Positions 1-8,930 of a stretch of 64,000 nt of DNA are shown here, piece by piece. The stretch comes from Ensifer adhaerens. GTDB lineage: Bacteria; Pseudomonadota; Alphaproteobacteria; Rhizobiales; Rhizobiaceae. The position numbers and the translations under genes were made by a program. Positions within the stretch are counted from its first letter, which is position 1, and each line of letters starts with the position of its first letter. The notes under the pieces are model-generated. The model made no database searches. It saw nothing but the letters and a program-made list of their open reading frames with translations, and was not told the DNA's origin. Location of the stretch: contig NZ_LGAP01000023.1 of NCBI RefSeq assembly GCF_001270265.1, positions 45,898 through 109,897 of the forward strand. The letters run 5' to 3'.

Positions 1-253
1 TCGCTTGCTGGATTTCGACGGCGCATCTGACAGCGTCAACCACACTGGGAAACTCGATCAGCGCGCCATCGCCCATGAGCTTGACCACCCGCCCGTTGTG
101 GGCGGCAATCTTCGGGGCGATGATGTTCTCGCGGGTGCTTCCCAGCCGCGCCAAGGTGTCCGCCTCATCGATCTCCATGAGGTGACTGTAACCAACGAGG
201 TCAGCGGCCAGAATCGCCGCAAGCTTCCGTTGCATGGGATGTTTCCGGTGCAT
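1..253 (-). CDS. Class III adenylate/guanylate cyclase, N-terminal part (runs off the left edge)
   Basis: Reading leftward from an ATG at 253, the frame stays open for 84 codons to the window edge. The product starts MHRKHPMQRKLAAILAAD and continues with LVGYSHLME and VKLMGDGALIEF, the start of a class III nucleotidyl cyclase catalytic domain. The first metal-binding Asp lies in AADLVGYS and the second in GDGALIEF. Rhizobia carry many such cyclases, often with C-terminal TPR repeats, but the rest of this one is outside the window. An internal Met at 235 is an alternative start. I infer cAMP synthesis from the family only. Confidence 0.85.
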   Translation of the reverse strand, partial: MHRKHPMQRKLAAILAADLVGYSHLMEIDEADTLARLGSTRENIIAPKIAAHNGRVVKLMGDGALIEFPSVVDAVRCAVEIQQA

Positions 254-416
254 ATAACAGCATCGGTGCAATTATAGGATAGTCAACGTTCGCATCCCAG
301 TCTGCGGTGGTGGAAAGTAGTCATTCACTCAACGCGTCGGCAATGCCAGACACGATGAACGGCTCGATTGAGATCATTGCGGGCATTGTGCGTTCCAGTC
401 TCGAGATTCCGCTCTA

Positions 417-459
417 CCCATTCGGACCTTAGCATCCTGGCGTGCAAGGTCCGAATGGG
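417..459. repeat. 14-bp perfect inverted repeat with 15-base loop
   Basis: The arms at 417-430 (CCCATTCGGACCTT) and 446-459 are exact reverse complements around a 15-base loop. No T-run follows on either strand. It lies between the cyclase start and the Fic remnant, outside any convincing gene. It could be an intergenic palindromic repeat unit or an RNA hairpin. Confidence 0.6.
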
Positions 460-519
460 CCAAAAGCAGAGATATGCCTCGTTCTTACAACGCCCTGTCT
501 GTTTGTCGGTTTTCGACAA

Positions 520-1194
520 TTAACCATTTGAACTTCCTCCGATCGACTGAAGCTGCGCGAGGCCATCGCCTAGCGCAGGGAGAAGATGGTGCTCGAGGAC
601 GAAGTCGAGATCGACGGCAAGTATGCTGGTGGACACCTCCGCCCTGAAAACATAGCCGAGGACCGCATCGACCACCGCCTCAAGAAGTACCAGAACATGA
701 AGCGTCCGTGCGCCCTCGCAATCCGGCAGCGAGGGCTGGGAGGGCAGACTTTCACCCGGATCATCCGCGACTACTTCGATCCGAGGAGCGAGCGAACGGA
801 TCAGCCGCTCTCCGGCTTCCGTCGGAGAGCCACTGCGGGTGGTTCGAGTCCAGAGCCGCGGTGCGAGTTCATTGAGCGGGATTTCGTCGGAGGCGGAGAA
901 GATGGTTTCCATCACTTCGGCATAGCCTGCGACTTCCTGTTCGTCGCGGCCGGTGAATGAGCCGATGCGCAGGTCCGAGAGCAATCTCTCGACTTCGCGG
1001 TCGCTCAACTTTGCGCCTTCGATACGGATTGACGATCCGATGCTTTCAATCGTTGCGACCCGCCGCAAGCTTGAAAGTCTATCGGGGGCGATACGACCCA
1101 GTGCTCGCCATGCGCCTTTGAACTCGTCGATCTCTGCGATCAACGACAGGACTTCAGGTGTGATCCGCAATTTAGCGAGGTCAAGCGCCGGCAT
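520..1194 (-). pseudogene. Fic-family protein, N-terminal domain only; C-terminus replaced by IS remnant
   Basis: The first about 110 residues from the ATG at 1194 look like the N-terminal part of Fic/DOC AMP-transferases, with ATIESIGSSIRIEGAKLSD and FTGRDEQEVAGYAEVMETI. Some proteins of this type carry an inhibitory helix there. The catalytic HPFxDGNGR motif never appears. From roughly residue 115 the protein is the antisense reading of a transposase fragment (about 541-790, plus strand), so the 224-aa frame is an accidental chimera. I expect no AMPylation activity. The exact junction, somewhere in 765-860, cannot be fixed by eye. Confidence 0.7.
541..790 (+). mobile_element. Degenerate IS1595-family (ISXO2-like) transposase fragment
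   Basis: The plus-strand reading gives KLREAIA, a TAG stop at 571, then LEDEVEIDGKYAGGHLRP and EDRIDHRLKKYQ. This matches the DDE-type catalytic core of IS1595-family transposases, in which V-E-I/V-D-G-x-Y-x-G-G holds the first Asp. N- and C-terminal parts are missing, an in-frame stop interrupts it, and no terminal inverted repeats are evident. It is a dead remnant that removed the 3' half of the Fic gene on the opposite strand. Confidence 0.7.
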
Positions 1195-1497
1195 CCATTA
1201 ACCCATCCATTTCCATCGAATGGGCAAGCCCTTGTCTGATTCTGGAGTATCCGCACGTGTACACGTCCGACTTGGGCGTATTCCGGATCGAGACTGAAGG
1301 TCGGCTTGATGACGTCCCGCAGAGCTGGCTGGGGCAATTTCGCTCGCGGTTATGGCGAGGTTCCGGATTTCGACGAAGGATTGCCTCACCGTTTCCATCG
1401 CGGCATAGGCCGTATCGACGATCCCCATTGCCAGACCGATGCTATCCGTGATGACGCGAGATTGCCCTTGAAAAAATCCGCCAGCCTAGCCGCTCAG

Positions 1498-1555
1498 ATT
1501 GTCAACAAATATGCTATAAATAGTACTACTGATTGTCGACAATTAAGTTGACAAA
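1498..1555. promoter_or_regulatory. Candidate FCD/GntR-type operators
   Basis: TTGTCAACAA lies at 1499-1508 and a perfect 12-bp palindrome, ATTGTCGACAAT, at 1532-1543, followed by a half-site TTGACAA at 1548-1554. Both fit the t.GT(N)AC.a pattern known for FadR-type GntR regulators. The surrounding DNA is AT-rich, as expected for a promoter. A similar TTGTCGG-N-CGACAA arrangement occurs near 502-519. The regulator and the gene controlled (probably 1908-3467) are inferred. Confidence 0.45.
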
Positions 1556-1769
1556 TACCATCTGTGTGCGATGGTCCCGATTAGCAGGCACGAGCTAGGG
1601 AGGAGCAGTGTTGATGCAAGGTCCTTGGAAGACCGTCGCGACAGCGTCTCCGCTGGGCTTGTTGCGACGGGCGCACACGCCAACACGCTCCGCTTAACCG
1701 ATCAGCGTGACATCTTCGGCGATCGAAACGGCGGCGCTCAGGTCAAGCGATGACCGTCAAGATTGAGCA

Positions 1770-1810
1770 GGTCGTGTCCGCGCCGACAACAAGCCGCGCC
1801 ACTGGCTGAC
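1770..1810 (+). pseudogene. C-terminal scrap of a paralogous family-5 binding protein
   Basis: Bases 1785-1810 are identical to 3426-3451, in the last codons of the binding-protein gene downstream. In the same frame both encode ADNKPRHWLT, and the bases before it still read GRV against DRV in the intact gene. This suggests that a second copy once stood upstream and was deleted except for its tail. It has no stop or start of its own. Confidence 0.55.
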
Positions 1811-1907
1811 CAGGCGATCCGACGTATCGCCTGCGAGCCGTCCGTGCCTTTAACGAAGAAGATTCCCGTCAAGGGGATAGCTGACCTCAACCAGGGAGAA
1901 CTGCAGA

Positions 1908-3467
1908 ATGCTCAAGAAATTGACCCTCGCGGCCGTCATGTCGGCCGCGCTTTCCGCGGCTGGTCACGCGGAAACGCTCAAATGGGGCGCCTCGCGCGAC
2001 ATCTATTCGCTCGACCCCTATTCTTATGGCGACAGCTACACGCTGTCTTTTCTCAATCACGTCTATGAGGGGCTTGTCCGCTTTGACGCCGAACTGAAGA
2101 TCGAGCCGGCGCTGGCGATATCCTGGGAGACCGTATCGGATACGGTCTGGCGGTTCCATCTGCGCGAGGGCGTGAAGTTCCATGATGGCGCCGACTTCAC
2201 CGCGGACGACGTGATCGCCTCTCTCACTCGGGTCAGCGATCCGGTGTCCCCGCTCCGCGGCAACCTTCCGGCCTATAAGTCGGCGAAGAAGGTCGACGAC
2301 CACACTGTCGATATCGAATTGGTCGGACCCTATCCGCTGCTGCTGAACGACCTGACGAATATCCACATTTTCGACGCTACCTGGCTCACCGACAACAACT
2401 CGCTGAAGCCGACGGATGTCGGCAAAAGGATCGAAGGCTACGCCACCTACCACACCAACGGCACGGGTCCGTTCGAGCTCGAGAGCCGCGCGCCCGACAG
2501 CAAGACAGTTCTCGTCAAGAACGCCGAGTGGTGGGATACGTCGCAGTCCAATATCGATCGCATCGAGTTCACACCGATCATCTCGGCCGCGACGCGAGTA
2601 GCCGCGCTGTTGTCGGGCGAGATCAACTTCACCGAGAATGCGCCTGCACAGGATATTCCGCGCCTTATCGCGCAGCCGGACCTGAAGGTCATGGAGCGCA
2701 CCGACCTGCGCACCATCATGGTCGGTTTCAACCGCAAGCCGAATCTGGCCAACGGCGACGACAACAAGTTCAACGACCTGCGTGTCCGCCAGGCTGTCGC
2801 CCATGCGCTGGACAAGGACCTCATCCAGAAGCGGGTCATGCGCGGCAAGTCGAGGATCGCGGGGACGATCATTGCGCCTGAGATTCCCGGGTATGTCGAA
2901 GCACTGGACATGGTGGTGCCGTTCGATCCCGAATTGTCGAAAAAGCTCCTCGCCGAAGCCGGAGCCAGCGATCTCCCCTTCACGCTCGTCTGCACTAACG
3001 AGGCGTATGTCAACGAGGAGGAGCTTTGCCAGAGTATCGTCAACATGCTGAGCCGCGCCGGTTTCAAGCCGCAGCTCGACATAGGCCCGACGGCTGCACA
3101 GGCGCCCAAGCGCACGGGGGGTCTGTCTGATGTCTATCTCATCGGCTGGGCGAACGAGCCGATGCTCGACAGCTACTCGATCCTGCTCCAGATGATCGAG
3201 ACGAGGAGCGACAAGGCGGGCGTCTTCAACTGGGGTGGCTGGAGCTATCCAGAGATTGATAGGCTGATCATCCAGGCATCGACCGAAATGGATCGAACGA
3301 AGCGGCTCGAGTTGCAGACCAAGGCACTCCAGATGGTCAAGGACGAAATGATCATGTTGCCGTTGCACCAGCAGCCAATGGCCTGGGTGATGAGCAATGA
3401 GATCGACCGGGTCGCTCAGCTGGCGGACAACAAGCCGCGCCACTGGCTGACTCATTTCGCTGAGTAA
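1908..3467 (+). CDS. Peptide/nickel-type ABC transporter substrate-binding protein (family 5)
   Basis: A 519-aa secreted protein with a Sec signal peptide (MLKKLTLAAVMSAALSAAGHA, likely cleavage after A21) and the SBP_bac_5 fold: DIYSLDPYSYGD near the N-terminus, VWRFHLREGVKFHDG around 80-95, and NDLRVRQAVAHALDKDLI about 290-310. The length is typical for DppA/OppA-like proteins. Such proteins deliver peptides, opines or glycosides to ABC permeases, but no permease or ATPase gene lies within 50 kb on the same side, so it is an orphan here. The ATG at 1908 follows GGGAGAACTGCAGA, a good ribosome site. The substrate cannot be read from sequence. Confidence 0.9.
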   Translation: MLKKLTLAAVMSAALSAAGHAETLKWGASRDIYSLDPYSYGDSYTLSFLNHVYEGLVRFDAELKIEPALAISWETVSDTVWRFHLREGVKFHDGADFTADDVIASLTRVSDPVSPLRGNLPAYKSAKKVDDHTVDIELVGPYPLLLNDLTNIHIFDATWLTDNNSLKPTDVGKRIEGYATYHTNGTGPFELESRAPDSKTVLVKNAEWWDTSQSNIDRIEFTPIISAATRVAALLSGEINFTENAPAQDIPRLIAQPDLKVMERTDLRTIMVGFNRKPNLANGDDNKFNDLRVRQAVAHALDKDLIQKRVMRGKSRIAGTIIAPEIPGYVEALDMVVPFDPELSKKLLAEAGASDLPFTLVCTNEAYVNEEELCQSIVNMLSRAGFKPQLDIGPTAAQAPKRTGGLSDVYLIGWANEPMLDSYSILLQMIETRSDKAGVFNWGGWSYPEIDRLIIQASTEMDRTKRLELQTKALQMVKDEMIMLPLHQQPMAWVMSNEIDRVAQLADNKPRHWLTHFAE

Positions 3468-3476
3468 CCCTCGTGC

Positions 3477-3505
3477 GGAGCTGGAACGGCAGGCGTTCCA
3501 GCTCC
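3477..3505. terminator. Strong hairpin after the binding-protein gene
   Basis: A perfect 12-bp stem (GGAGCTGGAACG at 3477-3488 and its complement at 3494-3505) with a 5-base loop starts 10 bases after the stop codon. No clear T-run follows, so it may stabilise the 3' end of the mRNA rather than terminate alone. Confidence 0.6.
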
Positions 3506-4124
3506 TGCTCAACTTGCGTTTTCAGCGCGTACCAATCGATACATTATGCAACGCTTGACGCAGAAACCTATCGGCATGGAAGTCCCCTAGAACGCAGCGA
3601 TGAGACAGGTGCCCAGTTGTTCAATTGCGTGGTTGTAGAACTCATTGTTTCAGCCTTAGTTCTGAACAAATTGCGCGCCTTGAGGTCGATCATGAAGCCT
3701 TTCTCGTTCGAGCAAGGTAAGCCTCCATTGCGGAACCAATGAACTAGCGTCGAGCCGATCCGCAACATTCAATCGGCCAGAGCCGGCTCGGAGCCCAAAA
3801 CAGCCGATCCATCTCAGACTGCCGTCACTATGCGGAATACCGTACATTCCGAGCACCTTGGCTGACGGATATCCTCCCGTCGCAGCAACGGTACGATCCT
3901 CAGACACGGCCTAGCCGCCAACGAGCGCCTTAATCTTCAGAGACCGAACGGAAGCCGAGACGAAGAGCCGCGACTGCGGTTGGCGAGAGCTCCAGGGCCG
4001 TTTGATTGCGCAGGCGGGGTATCATGGCTTGGGCGGCCACGACCGATCGGATCGCAACCGGCCGATAGTATTGGACGAGATCCGGTGCGTCCTTAATATT
4101 CTTCTTTGGCCTGTCGGATGACAA
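3506..4124. other. About 620 bp without a recognisable gene
   Basis: Only short minus-strand frames occur (3568-3768, 3656-3907, 3930-4124). The last opens with TTG directly after the stop of the SDR gene that ends at 4125. None has a ribosome site or a family I recognise. It separates two convergent transcription units and is probably decayed DNA. Confidence 0.5.
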
Positions 4125-4877
4125 CTACGCTTCCTTTCCCGATTCAAACTTCACCATCGTTCCGCCGCCCGTTGCCTGGTCCGTCGGAAAGACTTCAACA
4201 CGCGCGACGTCGACATAGACGGGAAGCGAAATCACGTCGTCGACAATGCGTGCGATGTGTTCGGGCTGGATTGGTCGGTAGCCGTCGTAGAGCACCGCGT
4301 TTGCCTGATTGCCGGGAATGGAGGACCGGTAGAGATCTGTTTGTACTCGGCCTGGGACGATTTCGCTGACCCTGACGGAGGTGCCCAGCAGATCGCAGCG
4401 CAGATTATCGCAGAAGAGACTGAGGCCAGCCTTGGAAGCACCATAGGCGCCCATGTTGGGGTACGGTGCCTGGCCCCCGCTCGAGCCTATGTAGATGAGG
4501 TGACCCCGCTTTCGCGCAACCATGCCAGGGAGAAAGGCGCGTGTCAGATGAAGAGGCGCCTTGAGGTTGATATCGATCATCGCATCGATCTCGGCCGGCT
4601 CGATGTCCTGGAACGAGGCGCGGGTCGACAGGATGCCGGCATTGTTGACGAGAATGTCCACCTCGACGCCGGCAAGCGCTTCGGCGATACGCGCTGTGTC
4701 GCGCACATCCGCTTGCACTGGGATAGCGCCATTCGCCGCAGACAGCGCGGCAAGCTGCCCCTCGTTTCGGCCAACGGCGTAGACCGTAAGCCCCCGGGCT
4801 CGCAACGTAGGCACGATGGCCTTGCCGATGCCACTGGTGGCACCGGTCACGACGGCAACGCGGTAGGCGTCAGACAT
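4125..4877 (-). CDS. SDR family NAD(P)-dependent oxidoreductase
   Basis: A 250-aa classical short-chain dehydrogenase. It has the cofactor motif TGATSGIG at residues 11-18, NNAG near 88, the catalytic Ser in YIGSSGG and the catalytic YGASK pair. An ATG upstream at 4919 is possible, but the ATG at 4877 overlaps the previous gene's stop as ATGTCTGA and follows a GGAGG, so translational coupling fixes this start. With the preceding SDR it forms a two-gene operon divergent from the YdiJ-like gene. It probably interconverts an alcohol and a ketone of the same substrate; the substrate is unknown. Confidence 0.88.
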   Translation of the reverse strand: MSDAYRVAVVTGATSGIGKAIVPTLRARGLTVYAVGRNEGQLAALSAANGAIPVQADVRDTARIAEALAGVEVDILVNNAGILSTRASFQDIEPAEIDAMIDINLKAPLHLTRAFLPGMVARKRGHLIYIGSSGGQAPYPNMGAYGASKAGLSLFCDNLRCDLLGTSVRVSEIVPGRVQTDLYRSSIPGNQANAVLYDGYRPIQPEHIARIVDDVISLPVYVDVARVEVFPTDQATGGGTMVKFESGKEA

Positions 4878-5619
4878 AGATGTAGCCTCCACTGACCACA
4901 ACGTTTTCGCCTGTGGCATAGGTGTTGCGGCTCGAGGCCATCATGACGATCCACTCCGCCATCTCCGCAGGTTCCGCCGCACGCCCGAGTGCGCTGGCCT
5001 TGGCAAGCTCCGGCAGGAAACCGAGTTCCTTGGCTCTATCAGTGGCAAAGCCTGCCGGCGCCACCGAGTTTACGAGGATTTGGTCTTTGGCGCATTCCTG
5101 GGCGAACGACTTCGTCAGGCTGACCACCGCAGCCTTGGTGGCAGCGTAGTGGGCGTTCTGGGGGTGTGCCTTGAAGGCATCGACCGACGTGACGTTGACG
5201 ATGCGGCCCGTCACCTCCGGCGCATTTACGAATTGGCGCATGTGGTGAACGGCAGCGACCATCATATGATAGGTGCCCTTCACGTTGACGGCGTTTTCGA
5301 CGTCCCAATCCTCGTCCGTGATTTCCAGAATGGGTTTGCGCGGATAGATCGCCGCGCTGTTGACTAGCGCATGGATGCGGCCGAGCTTGCCGGCGACCGC
5401 TTCGAAGCCATTGTGGGCCGTCTCCGCCCGGGAAATGTCCGCCGCAGCCGTCGCGACCTCCGCACCAAGTCCCCTAAGTTCAGCCGCCGAAGATGCAAGC
5501 TGAGCCTCATTGCGGTCGATCAGGCCGATTTTGGATGCGCCATGCGCGATCATCAATTTCGCAGTCGTAAGGCCCAGTCCTGAAGCCCCGCCCACGATCA
5601 CAACAGATTGGTTGTTCAT
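4870..5619 (-). CDS. SDR family oxidoreductase (FabG-like)
   Basis: A 249-aa short-chain dehydrogenase with GGASGLG at 10-16, [12 protein letters not shown] (N-S-A in place of NNAG), an active-site Ser in NVTSVDAF and YAATK. The C-terminal GGYIYV is typical of the group. The ATG at 5619 follows GAGGGTGAAC; a GTG at 5625 is less likely because it would overlap the ribosome site. It is first gene of the two-SDR operon. The promoter region upstream contains the TATATGATAA motif shared with the divergent FAD gene, so it is probably under the GntR protein encoded at 8977. Confidence 0.88.
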   Translation of the reverse strand: MNNQSVVIVGGASGLGLTTAKLMIAHGASKIGLIDRNEAQLASSAAELRGLGAEVATAAADISRAETAHNGFEAVAGKLGRIHALVNSAAIYPRKPILEITDEDWDVENAVNVKGTYHMMVAAVHHMRQFVNAPEVTGRIVNVTSVDAFKAHPQNAHYAATKAAVVSLTKSFAQECAKDQILVNSVAPAGFATDRAKELGFLPELAKASALGRAAEPAEMAEWIVMMASSRNTYATGENVVVSGGYIYV

Positions 5620-5646
5620 GTTCACCCTCGTGTTTATGACGAAATC

Positions 5647-5670
5647 TGTATGCTATAAGTTATATGATAA
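5647..5670. promoter_or_regulatory. Candidate GntR site 1 (SDR operon side)
   Basis: The block TGTATGCTATAAGTTATATGATAA combines a TGTATGCTA element and TATATGATAA (5661-5670). Both elements recur at 5811-5841, and TATATGATAA alone recurs at 8935-8944. It sits about 30-50 bases upstream of the SDR operon start, in AT-rich DNA suited to a promoter. Confidence 0.55.
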
Positions 5671-5810
5671 GTGCCACCTAAGCAAGACGCTTTACACTGC
5701 GGGAGCACCGAGCTTGCACTCAAAGCCGATGCAAGGAAAGGCCACGTGGAGGGTCACGGCGAGATCGGCGCTGTGTTTAAAGCGCAACGGCGGAAGCGCT
5801 TGGCGGCGCA

Positions 5811-5841
5811 GCATAATATATGATAACAGTTGTATGCTAAC
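5811..5841. promoter_or_regulatory. Candidate GntR site 2 (YdiJ-like gene side)
   Basis: TATATGATAA at 5817-5826 is followed by TTGTATGCTAA at 5830-5840, the same two elements as site 1 but in swapped order. It lies 23-50 bases before the ATG of the FAD/Fe-S gene, so a bound protein would overlap the promoter. Confidence 0.55.
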
Positions 5842-5863
5842 TTTTAACTGTGGGTGTTCCTCC

Positions 5864-8800
5864 ATGATTCCTCGCCTCAGATCGCCCCTTCCCATCGACA
5901 ATCCCAGCTCGACGTTCTTTGAAAGTTTGATTGAAGCTGGATTTGCAGGCGACATTGATGCGAGTGCCGGCGGGCGGGTGGTATCGGCCACCGATAACTC
6001 GATTTATCAGCTGACACCGCAGGCTGTCGTTTTTCCGAGGGGTGCAAATGACCTTTGCGTGCTGACGAAGATTCTGTCCGAGCCACGTTTTCGGGAGATC
6101 ACGATTGCGCCACGAGGGGGCGGCACCGGCACCAACGGACAGTCGTTGACCTCGGGTATCGCGGTCGACTGCTCTCGCCACATGAACCGTATCCTCGAGA
6201 TCGATCCCGTCCGCCGCGTAGCGCTTGTAGAGGCTGGCGTCGTCAAGGATCAGCTCAATCGCGAGCTTGAAAGGTACGGTCTTTTCTTCGCCCCCGAGCT
6301 ATCAACTTCCAATCGAGCAACTATCGGCGGGATGATATCAACTGATGCATGCGGCCAAGGATCCTGCCTTTACGGAAAGACGAGCAACCATATTCTCGGG
6401 CTACGTGTGGTGCTGATCGACGGCACGGACGTGTGGACGCGACCCCTTGAAAATTCTGGTCTTTCCGAGGTTTGCGTACGCACCGACCGCCTTGGCGAAA
6501 TCTACCGTACAGTTGATCGCATCACCCGCGAGCAACACGCGGAGATTGACAGAGTCTTCCCCCAGCTGAACCGCTACATGACAGGCTACGATCTCGCCCA
6601 TGTCAGACGCCCCGATGGACGCTTCGATCTTAACTCCATTCTCTGCGGTTCCGAGGGCACGCTCGCGGTAATCGCCGAAGCGGAACTGAACCTGCTCCCG
6701 GTCCCTGCGCGCTCGGCACTTTTCACTATCCGATACGACAACTTCAACAGTGCACTTGAAGATGCCCGCGAGCTGACCAGGCTTGGAGTGGCCTCCGTCG
6801 AGACGGTTGACGAAAAGGTGCTCGGTCTGGCCAAGGGGGATATCGTCTGGAGCGATATTGCACGCTTCTTCCCGGATGATGCCACTACTTCCTCCAACGG
6901 TATAAATATCGTTGAGGTGCTCGGCAACGACGAGTCCGATTTGAAAGACAAGGTAGCCGACATCGAGACGGCACTCGACAATGGCGCCTTGCGTCACAAG
7001 GGCTATAGCGTAGCAACGGAAAAGTCCGACGTTGAAGCGATCTGGCTGATGCGAAAGCGTGCTGTCGGCCTGCTTGGCAATGTCGAGGGGTCAGTAAGGC
7101 CCGTCGCCTTTGTCGAGGATACGGCCGTTCCGCCAGAAAACCTTGCCGCCTATATTCGCGAGTTCCGCTCGCTTCTAGACGCCGAAGACCTGTCCTATGG
7201 CATGTTCGGGCATGTAGACGCCGGGGTGTTGCATGTCCGCCCTGCCCTCGATCTGACCCGCGCTGATCACCAGCACAAGGTCCGCAGGATCAGCGATGCG
7301 GTCGTTGCGTTGACCAAAAAATATGGTGGGGTGCTATGGGGTGAGCACGGCAAAGGCGTGCGTTCGGAATATGTGCCGGAATATTTTGGCCCCCTGTATC
7401 CGGCCTTGCAAGAAATCAAGGGGGCCTTCGATCCGGAGAACCGCCTCAACCCGGGAAAGATTGCGGCGCCTGGCGACGCAAAGCTGCTGAAGATCGATGA
7501 CGTTCCCCTGCGCGGTGCGTTCGACCGGTCGATTGGCGACGATATCCGCGCCGCTTTTGACAATGCCGCATATTGTAACGGCAACGGTGCGTGTTTCGAT
7601 TTCGACGAAGCAAGTCCGATGTGCCCGTCCTACAAGGCGACGCGTGACCGCCGTTATTCTCCCAAGGGCCGGGCATCATTGATACGCGAATGGTTGCGCC
7701 TGCTATCGGAAAATAAGGTCGATCCGCGCAGAGAGGCCGTGCGCCAGACCTCGGTCGGCAGCCTTCTTACACTGCCCACTCGCGCCTGGAACACTCTCAA
7801 CCCCGCCAATCGCGATGATTTTTCCCACGAGGTGCGCGCTGCGATGGACACCTGCCTCGCCTGCAAGGCCTGTGCCGGTCAGTGCCCAGTCAAGGTCAGC
7901 GTTCCCGCTTTCCGTTCGAAGTTTCTCGAACTCTACCACACCCGATATCTACGGCCGATCAAGGATCCGATTGTAGCAACAATCGAGACCCTCCTGCCTC
8001 TGTTGGCGAAGGCACGGCCGCTCTACAACACCTTTGTCCGATCTCAGGCAGGCCGCACCCTATCGCGCTCTCTCGGCCTGACCGCCCTGCCAGCTATGCC
8101 GTCTCTCTCGCTCGAAAGGCAAGCACAGGCGATGGGGGTCACGATTGCGACGGTCAAACGTATTTCCGCAATACCGGTCGACGCACGCGCGAAGATCGTC
8201 GTATTCGTGCCCGACGCCTTCACCGCCCATTTTGATCCGGCTGTCGTCGTCGCAGCGCTGAAGCTCGCAAAAAAGCTCGGCCTGACGCCCTATCTCGCCG
8301 CCCCTCACCACAACGGCAAGGCGTTGCATGTCCACGGCTATCTGCGAGCCTTTAGAAGCAGGGCATTGCGGACTGCCAACTATTTCGACAACCTCTCACA
8401 GCTTGGGGTTACCCTTGTCGGCCTCGACCCATCAATGACGCTTACCTTTCGCAGTGAATATGCCGCCTCGCCCGAAACCAGAACGAAGGCGCAAGTTCTC
8501 CTGCCGCAGGAGTGGCTTCGCGATCACCTCGCTTCCTTCAAGGCTGTCGGCCCCGGCGTCCCGGAGCACCACATTCTCTTGCCTCATTGCACAGAACGTA
8601 CGAATGCTACCGCGAGCCTTGCTGATTGGCGCAAGGTATTCAGTGCGGCTGGTGTTGATCTCGAAATCGCCGATGCGGGCTGTTGCGGGATGGCGGGAAC
8701 CTTCGGCCATGAGGTCCGCAACCGGTCAATCTCAGAGAAACTGTATGCCATGAGTTGGAAATGCCACATCGACCATATGACGGAACGGCGCGTCGTCATG

Positions 8801-8905
8801 GCGACGGGCTATTCCTGTCGCTCACAGGTGAAGGAGATCGACAGGAAGACAGTGCCCCATCCAATTTCTGTGCTCAACGCCATGATGGGCAGCGATGAGA
8901 TCTGA
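5864..8905 (+). CDS. FAD-binding and (Fe-S)-binding oxidoreductase, YdiJ-like 2-hydroxyacid dehydrogenase
   Basis: A 1013-aa fusion protein, about the length of E. coli YdiJ (D-2-hydroxyglutarate dehydrogenase). Order of parts: FAD_binding_4 domain (about 45-190, with PRGGGTGTNGQSL), FAD-oxidase C domain (to about 520), a cysteine cluster CNGNGACFDF from about residue 571, a 4Fe-4S motif CLACKACAGQCP near 663, and a C-terminal CCG domain with HCTERT near 907 and DAGCCGMAG near 938. The frame is open far upstream, but only the ATG at 5864 follows the operator region and starts at the conserved N-terminus; a weak TTCCTCC precedes it. It probably oxidises a 2-hydroxyacid and passes electrons to quinone or ETF. 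It is divergent from two SDRs. Confidence 0.88.
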   Translation: MIPRLRSPLPIDNPSSTFFESLIEAGFAGDIDASAGGRVVSATDNSIYQLTPQAVVFPRGANDLCVLTKILSEPRFREITIAPRGGGTGTNGQSLTSGIAVDCSRHMNRILEIDPVRRVALVEAGVVKDQLNRELERYGLFFAPELSTSNRATIGGMISTDACGQGSCLYGKTSNHILGLRVVLIDGTDVWTRPLENSGLSEVCVRTDRLGEIYRTVDRITREQHAEIDRVFPQLNRYMTGYDLAHVRRPDGRFDLNSILCGSEGTLAVIAEAELNLLPVPARSALFTIRYDNFNSALEDARELTRLGVASVETVDEKVLGLAKGDIVWSDIARFFPDDATTSSNGINIVEVLGNDESDLKDKVADIETALDNGALRHKGYSVATEKSDVEAIWLMRKRAVGLLGNVEGSVRPVAFVEDTAVPPENLAAYIREFRSLLDAEDLSYGMFGHVDAGVLHVRPALDLTRADHQHKVRRISDAVVALTKKYGGVLWGEHGKGVRSEYVPEYFGPLYPALQEIKGAFDPENRLNPGKIAAPGDAKLLKIDDVPLRGAFDRSIGDDIRAAFDNAAYCNGNGACFDFDEASPMCPSYKATRDRRYSPKGRASLIREWLRLLSENKVDPRREAVRQTSVGSLLTLPTRAWNTLNPANRDDFSHEVRAAMDTCLACKACAGQCPVKVSVPAFRSKFLELYHTRYLRPIKDPIVATIETLLPLLAKARPLYNTFVRSQAGRTLSRSLGLTALPAMPSLSLERQAQAMGVTIATVKRISAIPVDARAKIVVFVPDAFTAHFDPAVVVAALKLAKKLGLTPYLAAPHHNGKALHVHGYLRAFRSRALRTANYFDNLSQLGVTLVGLDPSMTLTFRSEYAASPETRTKAQVLLPQEWLRDHLASFKAVGPGVPEHHILLPHCTERTNATASLADWRKVFSAAGVDLEIADAGCCGMAGTFGHEVRNRSISEKLYAMSWKCHIDHMTERRVVMATGYSCRSQVKEIDRKTVPHPISVLNAMMGSDEI

Positions 8906-8930
8906 AACGAATTGGCGAGGGCGATCTATG

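Larger units (their letters stand above)
1195..1907. other. 713-bp region without a convincing intact gene
   Basis: Short minus-strand frames at 1198-1428 and 1140-1337 overlap and could be one decayed frameshifted gene, but I recognise no family. From 1498 the DNA becomes AT-rich and holds the operator-like palindromes listed separately. At 1770-1810 lies a remnant of a binding-protein C-terminus. The rest probably serves as 5' region of the binding-protein gene at 1908. Confidence 0.5.

Noticed and set aside
1198..1428. Minus-strand frame with a helix-rich stretch (MGIVDTAYAAMETVRQSFVE) that faintly recalls flagellin
   Set aside because: Too short, no ribosome site, and the resemblance is not specific enough to name a family.
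1887..3512. Minus-strand frame of 541 codons opposite the binding-protein gene
   Set aside because: The plus-strand gene has signal peptide, fold motifs and ribosome site. The opposite frame is rich in R, D, V and H repeats typical of antisense translation.
3930..4124. 64-codon minus-strand frame directly after the SDR stop
   Set aside because: Opens only with TTG, has no ribosome site and no known family; likely noise in decayed DNA.
5510..5863. 118-codon N-terminal extension of the YdiJ-like protein
   Set aside because: It crosses the divergent promoter and part of the opposite SDR gene, and lacks conservation. The family N-terminus matches the ATG at 5864.
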